This document shows positions 44,424-49,503 of a stretch of 49,503 nt of DNA, one piece after another; position 1 is the first letter of the stretch; each line of letters opens with the position of its first letter. The DNA is from Flavobacteriaceae bacterium F08102 (GTDB lineage Bacteria > Bacteroidota > Bacteroidia > Flavobacteriales > Flavobacteriaceae), in NCBI GenBank assembly GCA_023015935.1, contig JALKAY010000011.1:21526-71028 (forward strand), written 5' to 3'. The notes beneath the pieces were generated by a model. The model was given only the letters and a program-made list of their open reading frames with translations, was not told the origin of the DNA and ran no database searches. Both the position numbers and the translations under genes were made by a program.

Positions 44424-45059
44424 TTATAAAACAGAATGGAAAAGGTCTTTAATTTCGCTTAGGATCATGGCCGTAGCGCCCCAAACGGTATAACCATTTA
44501 ATTTAAAGCAAGGTACCTCAACCTCTTTCATATAGGAGGTTGTTAAGCGTTTGTTAATTAAGACGCTGTCTGATAACAAGTCGCTCAAGGGGACTTCGAT
44601 AATGGCGGCAACTTCGTTGTTAGGTACAAGTTTGGGCGTTTCTTCAAGGTAACATAAAAATGGGTAAACTCGGAAATTGCTGGGGGGTACATAAGTGGGG
44701 GTTAAGGCTCTAATTAAAGAGACTTTTTCTTCATCAATATTCATTTCTTCTCTAGCCTCCCTTAAAGCTGTATGATAGAGGGTAGGATCATGCAGTTCTT
44801 TTTTTCCTCCAGGAAAACTTATTTGTGCAGAATGTGCGCCATTATAATCGGCTCTAAGCATTAAAAGAAATTGAATTTTTTCAAATTGATTTGGATAAAA
44901 AAGAGAAACTACAGCGGCTTCTCTTGGATTCAATTTGTCGATATGCGCATTAGATAAATTTTTTCTCAATGCGGGGGCTAGCTTAAACTGAGATTCTTCT
45001 CCTCCAAGCGTTTGCTTTTTTAATTTGGTAATATGTGTTATAAATGAATTATAGTCCAT
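44424..45059 (-). CDS. NUDIX hydrolase, CoA pyrophosphatase type
   Basis: A 211-residue NUDIX hydrolase of the NudL/CoA diphosphatase branch. The extended Nudix box is GGKKELHDPTLYHTALREAR followed by EEMNI, and the preceding block REAAVVSLFYPNQFEKIQFL then LMLRADYNGAHSAQISFPGG is the CoA-type signature. PTYVPPSNFRVYPFLCYLEE is also typical. It probably splits coenzyme A into phosphopantetheine and ADP. It is divergent from bshA, whose coding start is 53 bp away. Confidence 0.92.
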   Translation of the reverse strand: MDYNSFITHITKLKKQTLGGEESQFKLAPALRKNLSNAHIDKLNPREAAVVSLFYPNQFEKIQFLLMLRADYNGAHSAQISFPGGKKELHDPTLYHTALREAREEMNIDEEKVSLIRALTPTYVPPSNFRVYPFLCYLEETPKLVPNNEVAAIIEVPLSDLLSDSVLINKRLTTSYMKEVEVPCFKLNGYTVWGATAMILSEIKDLFHSVL

Positions 45060-45082
45060 TAAAATTCTTTAATTTTACTTTT

Positions 45083-45090
45083 CAAAATTA
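45083..45090 (-). promoter_or_regulatory. -7 promoter element TAATTTTG of the nudix-plsC operon
   Basis: On the minus strand TAATTTTG matches TAnnTTTG and lies 23 bp before the nudix ATG at 45059, within the short divergent region shared with bshA. Confidence 0.5.
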
Positions 45091-45112
45091 CAATTTAAAA
45101 GCAAATAATTTT

Positions 45113-46246
45113 ATGAAAATAGGGATCGTCTGTTATCCGACTTATGGAGGAAGTGGAGTTGTTGCAACTGAACTTGGAATTGCCTTGTCAAAAAAAGGAC
45201 ATGAGGTACATTTCATTACGTATAATCAACCCGTCAGATTAAATGCTTTATCTGAAAAAATCTTTTTTCATGAAGTTTATGTAGAAGAGTATCCCTTGTT
45301 TCATTATCAACCTTATGAACTTGCTTTATCAAGTAAATTGGTAGAGACGGTAAAAGAATACAATATTGAAATTTTACATGTTCACTATGCCATTCCGCAC
45401 GCCTATGCCGCCTATATGGCTAAACAAATGCTCAAGGCTGATGGTATTGATATTCCCTTTGTTACTACTTTGCATGGAACTGATATTACCTTAGTAGGAA
45501 GTCATCCAAATTATCGAAAAGCAGTAGAATTTAGTATTAACAATTCGGATGCCGTTACAGCAGTTTCAAAAAGCCTTAAAGAGGATACCATTCGGCTTTT
45601 TAATATAAAAAAGGAGGTTCACGTTATTTATAATTTTATTGATATTGAAAAATATCTTTTGGCAGAACAAGAGCCGTGTTTACGCGGGAATTTGGCTACC
45701 CCGAAAGAGCGGATTATAACCCATATTAGTAATTTTCGACCAGTGAAGCGCATTGCAGATGTGATTCAAATTTTTTACAAGATTCAACAATCAATAGACG
45801 CTAAGTTGTTGATGGTGGGTGATGGACCTGATCGAGATAGTGCCGAATATTTAGTGAGAGATTTAGGGATTGCTGATCAGGTTAAATTTCTGGGAAATAG
45901 TATGGAATTGAGCAAAATATTATGTTTAACTGACCTTTTTTTATTGCCTTCACAAACGGAAAGTTTTGGGTTAGCAGCTTTAGAAGCAATGGCTGCAAAA
46001 ACACCTGTAATTTCTACAAATACAGGAGGACTTCCAGAGGTAAATATTCAGGGAGTTACCGGATATTTAAGCAATGTTGGAGATATTGATGACATGGCCA
46101 AAAATGCCGTAAAAATCCTTAAAGATGATGTAACGCTAGAAAAGTTTAAAGCAAGTGCTTTTAAATTCGCTGAGCGTTTTACCATTGATGCAATTTTACC
46201 TCAATATGAAGAAGTGTATCGTACGGTAAAAGAAGATTGTTGTTAA
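45113..46246 (+). CDS. bshA: N-acetyl-alpha-D-glucosaminyl L-malate synthase BshA
   Basis: A 377-residue GT4 glycosyltransferase that makes GlcNAc-malate, the first step of bacillithiol synthesis. MKIGIVCYPTYGGSGVVATE at the N-terminus, ITYNQPVRL, LHVHYAIPHAYAAYMAKQML, then FRPVKRIADVIQIF and the nucleotide-binding LLPSQTESFGLAALEAMAAK are characteristic. I chose ATG 45113 and not the upstream ATG 45044, which would add a non-conserved AT-rich tail and run into the nudix gene. Its stop overlaps the aroB stop on the other strand. Confidence 0.96.
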   Translation: MKIGIVCYPTYGGSGVVATELGIALSKKGHEVHFITYNQPVRLNALSEKIFFHEVYVEEYPLFHYQPYELALSSKLVETVKEYNIEILHVHYAIPHAYAAYMAKQMLKADGIDIPFVTTLHGTDITLVGSHPNYRKAVEFSINNSDAVTAVSKSLKEDTIRLFNIKKEVHVIYNFIDIEKYLLAEQEPCLRGNLATPKERIITHISNFRPVKRIADVIQIFYKIQQSIDAKLLMVGDGPDRDSAEYLVRDLGIADQVKFLGNSMELSKILCLTDLFLLPSQTESFGLAALEAMAAKTPVISTNTGGLPEVNIQGVTGYLSNVGDIDDMAKNAVKILKDDVTLEKFKASAFKFAERFTIDAILPQYEEVYRTVKEDCC

Positions 46247-47310
46247 TCTTGATAGAAAGAGAGTCCTTCACGAACTAAACTCGGTTCAACTTCACAATCG
46301 AGTTCAAATTTAGCGACCTCCCTTAGGAGTACATATTTGACCAAGCCTGCGTGATTCTTTTTGTCGTGTTTGCACAAGTCAATAATGGCATCAAAATGCT
46401 CCGTAGAAATTTCAATTTTACCGTAGGTTTCGTGAACAAAGGTTTTAAGTTTATCTAAGGCAGCGAGTGGAAAATTGAAAAGATGATGGGATATATACCC
46501 TTCTACAATCATACCAATACCAATGGCTTCACCGTGAAGTAGAGTAGGGAGACTGTCTGTATTTAGATAAAAGGATTCAACAGCATGTCCAATGGTATGC
46601 CCATAATTGAGTACTTTTCGCAACCCAGTTTCTCTAAAATCTTCAGTAACTACCTTATTTTTTAGTACAATCGATTGGTGTACGATTGGCGCTAACGTCG
46701 CTGTGTTTTTCCAAGTTCCCGAATAAATTTTTTCTAGTAACTCTTCATCAAAAGTAAGGCCGTATTTGACAATTTCTGCCAATCCTGATTTTAATTCACG
46801 CGTAGGTAATGTTTCTAAATAGTTCAAATCAATTAATACCATTTCTGGATTGGCAAATAGGCCGATTAAATTCTTTAGATGGCCTAAATCGACTCCAGTT
46901 TTACTCCCTACAGAAGCATCAACCATACTCAATAGCGTAGTTGGAATGTTTATAAACCGTATGCCACGTTTGAAGGTAGCTGCTACAAAGCCACCTAAAT
47001 CGGTCACCATTCCACCTCCTAAATTGATTAATACACTATTTCTATCGGCCTGCAATTCGGTTAATGTGTTCCAAACGGTTAAACAGGTTTCTATATTTTT
47101 ATGGTGTTCTCCTGCCGGAATTACGATTGGTTTTAGCTGGAATTGAGGCGGGACGTGCTTTTTGAATTGGTCGTAACAAAATGTTTTGGTATGCGTATCT
47201 AATAGCACAAATACGGAGCTTACCTTTGAATTAGAAAGGAATTTATTCAGATTTTTATAGGCTTCGCCGTTAAAAAAAATAGCATAGTTGGTGGCGTTGA
47301 TTTGCTTCAT
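46243..47310 (-). CDS. aroB: 3-dehydroquinate synthase
   Basis: A 355-residue NAD- and metal-dependent enzyme that converts DAHP to 3-dehydroquinate. NAD-binding motif INLGGGMVTDLGGFVAATFK, then IPTTLLSMVDASVGSKTGVD, the metal-binding blocks LKSGLAEIVKYGLTFDEEL and VLNYGHTIGHAVES, and a late HGEAIGIGM. The length agrees with the family. It converges with bshA, and the two stop codons share the bases TTAA. Together with aroC it covers two steps of the shikimate pathway in this window. Confidence 0.97.
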   Translation of the reverse strand: MKQINATNYAIFFNGEAYKNLNKFLSNSKVSSVFVLLDTHTKTFCYDQFKKHVPPQFQLKPIVIPAGEHHKNIETCLTVWNTLTELQADRNSVLINLGGGMVTDLGGFVAATFKRGIRFINIPTTLLSMVDASVGSKTGVDLGHLKNLIGLFANPEMVLIDLNYLETLPTRELKSGLAEIVKYGLTFDEELLEKIYSGTWKNTATLAPIVHQSIVLKNKVVTEDFRETGLRKVLNYGHTIGHAVESFYLNTDSLPTLLHGEAIGIGMIVEGYISHHLFNFPLAALDKLKTFVHETYGKIEISTEHFDAIIDLCKHDKKNHAGLVKYVLLREVAKFELDCEVEPSLVREGLSFYQD

Positions 47311-47384
47311 AAATTGACAGTGTATTTATTCGGCGAATTTATTGAAAAATTATATTAGCATGACTATATTTGTTCAATTATATC

Positions 47385-47423
47385 AAGGTATACAAAAAGT
47401 AACTGAAATGTTTTGTATACCTT
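47385..47423. repeat. Perfect 13-bp inverted repeat upstream of the proline dehydrogenase gene
   Basis: AAGGTATACAAAA (47385-47397) and TTTTGTATACCTT (47411-47423) are perfect inverted copies separated by 13 nt, so their centres are 26 bp apart. Each arm contains GTATAC. It could be a two-site operator or an RNA hairpin in the leader. A long T-tract is missing. Confidence 0.6.
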
Positions 47424-47440
47424 TTAATGTTAAAAGGAGC

Positions 47441-47503
47441 ATGATGAATACGGTGAGACTAATAGGAATGACGAGCCTGTGTTTAGTGCAATTTACCCAA
47501 TAA
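47441..47503 (+). CDS. Candidate 20-codon leader ORF before the proline dehydrogenase gene
   Basis: ATG ATG AAT ... CAA TAA encodes 20 residues (MMNTVRLIGM, then TSLCLVQFTQ) with a strong AAAGGAG ribosome binding site 5 nt before the start, which is rare in this phylum. The stop is 10 bp before the proline dehydrogenase ATG and it is in another frame. It follows the 13-bp inverted repeat. A role as a leader peptide is only inferred, and chance occurrence is possible. Confidence 0.35.
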   Translation: MMNTVRLIGMTSLCLVQFTQ

Positions 47504-47513
47504 ATTAAACCGA

Positions 47514-48683
47514 ATGAATAAGATTTTTAACGATACAAAAACGGCTTTTTCTCTAAAAACGGACGCAGAACTCGATCGCGCCTACTTTTTGTTCAAAATG
47601 ATAAAAAGTGAACCATTGGTGCGAATTGGAACAGCTGTAACAAAATTTGCACTAAAAGCACATATGCCCGTAGAACAATTAATTCGTGCCTCTGTCTTTG
47701 ATCATTTTTGTGGAGGGGTGAATGAAGAGGATTGTATGGTGCCAATTAATAAAATGTATACAAAAAGAGTCCATTCTGTACTCGACTATTCCGTAGAAGG
47801 AAAAGAAGATGAAGCACAGTTTGATCTAGCCGTAGAAAAAACCTTGACAAGTATTGATTATGCAAAAGAACATCGCAGTATTCCGTTTGCCGTATTTAAG
47901 CCAACTGGATTTGGTCGATTTGCCTTATATGAAAAATTAGGTGCTGGAGAAAAATTAAGTGTGAGTGAAGAAAATGAATGGAATAGGGTGTTAGCACGTT
48001 TTCATAAAGTTTGTTCGGTTGCCAAATCGAAAAATGTTCCCTTGTTAATTGATGCAGAAGAGAGTTGGATGCAAGATGAAGCCGATCGCTTGATAGAATC
48101 TTTAATGGAAAAATACAATACGGAAAAAGCGATTGTTTTTAATACCCTACAAATGTATCGATGGGATCGACTAGATTATTTGAAATCACTGTATGAACGG
48201 TCGAAAGAAAAAGGATATTATATTGGAATGAAGATCGTACGTGGAGCGTATATGGAAAAAGAACGAAAGCGCGCCGCTGAAATGGGTTATCCTTCACCAA
48301 TATGTAAAGATAAAGAGCATACAGATAAAAATTATAATGCAGCGATAGAATTTATGCTAAGTCACGAACGCTTGGCCTTATTTGCAGGTACGCACAATGA
48401 AGAAAGTTCGTACTATGCAATGAAAATTGCAGCCGAAAAAGGTATTCCTAAAGACCATCCAGACGTATGGTTTGGACAATTATACGGTATGAGTGATCAC
48501 ATTAGTTTTAACCTTGCAAAACATGGATACAATGTAGCTAAGTATTTACCATTTGGTCCTGTGAGAGATGTGATGCCTTATCTCATCCGTCGTGCAGAAG
48601 AAAATACTTCTGTTGCTGGTCAAACAAATAGAGAGTTGGAACTGCTTAAAACTGAACGCAAGCGACGTAAGGAAGCTCGTTAA
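47514..48683 (+). CDS. putA: Proline dehydrogenase
   Basis: A 389-residue monofunctional FAD-dependent proline dehydrogenase, which oxidises L-proline to pyrroline-5-carboxylate and passes electrons to quinones. The barrel motifs are FAVFKPTGFGRFALYEKLG, then MKIVRGAYMEKERKRAAEMG, LFAGTHNEESSYYA, and the C-terminal LPFGPVRDVMPYLIRRAEEN with the paired arginines that hold the substrate carboxylate. No P5C dehydrogenase gene follows, so that enzyme is encoded elsewhere. Upstream lie an inverted repeat and a possible leader ORF. Confidence 0.95.
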   Translation: MNKIFNDTKTAFSLKTDAELDRAYFLFKMIKSEPLVRIGTAVTKFALKAHMPVEQLIRASVFDHFCGGVNEEDCMVPINKMYTKRVHSVLDYSVEGKEDEAQFDLAVEKTLTSIDYAKEHRSIPFAVFKPTGFGRFALYEKLGAGEKLSVSEENEWNRVLARFHKVCSVAKSKNVPLLIDAEESWMQDEADRLIESLMEKYNTEKAIVFNTLQMYRWDRLDYLKSLYERSKEKGYYIGMKIVRGAYMEKERKRAAEMGYPSPICKDKEHTDKNYNAAIEFMLSHERLALFAGTHNEESSYYAMKIAAEKGIPKDHPDVWFGQLYGMSDHISFNLAKHGYNVAKYLPFGPVRDVMPYLIRRAEENTSVAGQTNRELELLKTERKRRKEAR

Positions 48684-48733
48684 GATTCCTTTTATTGTCT
48701 GGAAATTTGGTACGGAATAACTTTTATGATAGG

Positions 48734-48760
48734 CTGTGCGAAGTTTGAAACTTCGCACAG
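48734..48760. repeat. 27-bp perfect palindrome with 13-bp arms
   Basis: Arms CTGTGCGAAGTTT and AAACTTCGCACAG meet at one central base. It lies 50 bp after the proline dehydrogenase stop without a T-tract. It looks like a dispersed REP-type repeat and may also end transcription. Confidence 0.75.
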
Positions 48761-49159
48761 TACAAGGGAATTTCCTTACTCAAATTACAAATCACAAATT
48801 CAATTATTAAAACGAACTGATTTTTGTTCAGTGATGAGTAACCACCGATGCAAACAAAAATTACGACGGAAGGAGGAATCAAAAATGCCTCAGCTTGAGG
48901 TGTCTTTTTTGGTTCTTTTTGGGGCAATGCAAAAAAGAATAATAGGAAATAGGGATGCTTTTTTTTACTACAATTATTAAAACGAGTAGATTTTTGATTG
49001 GTATTTTGGAACAAAATAACAATATCAAAAACAGGGACGAACGTTTAGAAAAGGTCTAGTAGACCTTTTAAGTGAAAGAGCCAGCTGGCGCGAAGGCGGA
49101 AAATAATCAGCGAAGCTAAGGCGCACTAAGATGTAGCGTTTCTTTGTGAGGACCACAAG

Positions 49160-49176
49160 TTTTTCCTTCGGAAAAA
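49160..49176. repeat. Hairpin TTTTTCC-TTC-GGAAAAA
   Basis: Perfect 7-bp arms with a TTC loop. A near-identical hairpin occurs at 49249-49265. Confidence 0.55.
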
Positions 49177-49184
49177 TCTTTCAG

Positions 49185-49211
49185 ACACGAATTTCACTAA
49201 TTAGCACGAAT
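49185..49211. repeat. cacgaat-type interspersed repeat
   Basis: Two CACGAAT copies around CACTAATTAG. Units of this type recur in intergenic regions of many flavobacterial genomes, from general knowledge. Confidence 0.45.
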
Positions 49212-49248
49212 AAAGTTGTTGTGTAGGGGTGGTTTTATTGCACTAATT

Positions 49249-49265
49249 TTTTTGCTTCGCAAAAA
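49249..49265. repeat. Hairpin TTTTTGC-TTC-GCAAAAA
   Basis: Perfect 7-bp arms with a TTC loop, paralogous to the hairpin at 49160-49176. Confidence 0.55.
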
Positions 49266-49295
49266 TGGACATTAAAAATTCCTGACAAAAAAACT

Positions 49296-49324
49296 CAACA
49301 ATCAACAATCAGCAATCGTTAATC
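49296..49324. repeat. Degenerate 7-bp tandem repeat CAACAAT
   Basis: CAACAAT, CAACAAT, CAGCAAT and CGTTAAT follow each other directly, giving two exact and two diverged units just before the IS. Confidence 0.6.
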
Positions 49325-49372
49325 AATGTTTCCCTGAGTAACTTTCAAATGATTATTTGATTTTTTGAAGAC

Positions 49373-49503
49373 TGTGTCTTGTCCTAGAAAAAGTAGACAG
49401 TTTATAAATCTATAAACTATGAGACAAACAAAACAAACCTTTCGTTATTCAGAATCATTTAAACTATCCGTATTAAAAGATATAGAGTCAAATCATTTAA
49501 GTT
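49373..49503 (+). mobile_element. 5' end of an IS3-like insertion sequence, cut by the window edge
   Basis: A TG-starting sequence containing TCCTAGAAAAAGTAGACAG at about 49382-49400 resembles the left terminal repeat of IS3-type elements. It is followed after about 20 bp by the start of a transposase OrfA. The right end lies outside the window, so the inverted repeat cannot be checked. Confidence 0.6.
49419..49503 (+). CDS. Transposase OrfA, N-terminal fragment (window edge)
   Basis: The first 28 codons (MRQTKQTFRYSESFKLSVLK and on) match the start of IS3-family OrfA proteins of Bacteroidetes, which open with a helix-turn-helix domain (x-Y-S-E-x-F-K-L-x-V-L). The gene continues past position 49503, so nothing can be said about its integrity. 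Confidence 0.7.
   Translation, partial: MRQTKQTFRYSESFKLSVLKDIESNHLS

Larger units (their letters stand above)
48684..49372. other. Repeat-rich intergenic region, 689 bp
   Basis: No convincing gene. The region holds a long palindrome (48734-48760), two copies of AATTATTAAAACGA (about 48808 and 48970), a 10-bp palindrome GCCAGCTGGC (49080-49089), two hairpins with a TTC loop, a cacgaat-type repeat (49185-49211), and a degenerate 7-bp tandem repeat (49296-49324). Such short repeats are common between genes in flavobacteria. Confidence 0.6.

Noticed and set aside
48726-48980. 84-codon plus-strand open frame and the overlapping minus-strand one
   Set aside because: It runs through a perfect palindrome and repeats, with no domain likeness. 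Treated as non-coding.

Overview
The window is a stretch of chromosome from an AT-rich Bacteroidetes bacterium, almost certainly a member of the Flavobacteriaceae. The reasons are a SusC/SusD outer-membrane pair, a type IX secretion (T9SS) C-terminal sorting domain, a tricorn-type S41 protease, bacillithiol genes (BshA and a YfiT-type transferase), several families typical of flavobacteria (DUF4197, DUF6122, DUF1456, CBU_0592, WbqC) and promoters with the Bacteroidetes -7 element TAnnTTTG. No rRNA or tRNA gene, CRISPR array or riboswitch was recognised.

Left third (about 1-18.7 kb): loosely packed, mostly plus-strand single genes separated by long, apparently non-coding gaps. It opens with a decayed insertion sequence (9-542) that keeps only the N- and C-terminal ends of an IS1182-type transposase, followed by a phospholipase D-like protein, several small unknown proteins, a serine hydrolase lipoprotein, a SlyD-like isomerase, a short MscS-like protein and a carotenoid/retinoid-type oxidoreductase broken by one in-frame TAG. 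Then come an acetyltransferase with a membrane tail, a GT-C-like membrane protein, a DUF4197 lipoprotein, TetR, SDR, DsbA-like, XRE and MarR genes, and small membrane or DUF proteins. The XRE and MarR genes have clear repeated operator-like sites upstream.

Middle (18.7-35.7 kb): mostly minus strand. A small membrane protein lies beyond the terminator of a two-gene susC-susD operon with no glycosidase beside it. Next are a large FAD/Fe-S D-2-hydroxyacid dehydrogenase coupled to CsaA, a divergent thioredoxin-like protein, a YfiT-type transferase behind a cyclophilin-FKBP fusion, the tricorn protease, and two secreted proteins of the T9SS world.

Right part (35.8-48.7 kb): compact housekeeping genes. 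These are prfC-aroC, a cyclophilin lipoprotein divergent from an idi-queD-peroxiredoxin-manA operon, two small conserved unknowns, an OxyR with both redox cysteines, nudix-plsC, bshA, aroB and proline dehydrogenase. The proline dehydrogenase gene is preceded by a perfect 13-bp inverted repeat and a 20-codon leader ORF. The last 0.8 kb is rich in short repeats and runs into the 5' end of an IS3-like element cut by the window edge.

Functional themes are protein folding (three proteins with four peptidyl-prolyl isomerase domains), thiol and peroxide defence (BshA, YfiT, OxyR, PrxQ-like peroxiredoxin, DsbA-like and thioredoxin-like proteins), the shikimate pathway (AroB, AroC), and envelope or secretion functions. 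I saw no obvious multi-gene defence island or biosynthetic cluster. The most unusual signals are the internally deleted IS, the amber-interrupted oxidoreductase, the operator arrays, the proline dehydrogenase leader and the secreted protein with a split HYR-like domain.
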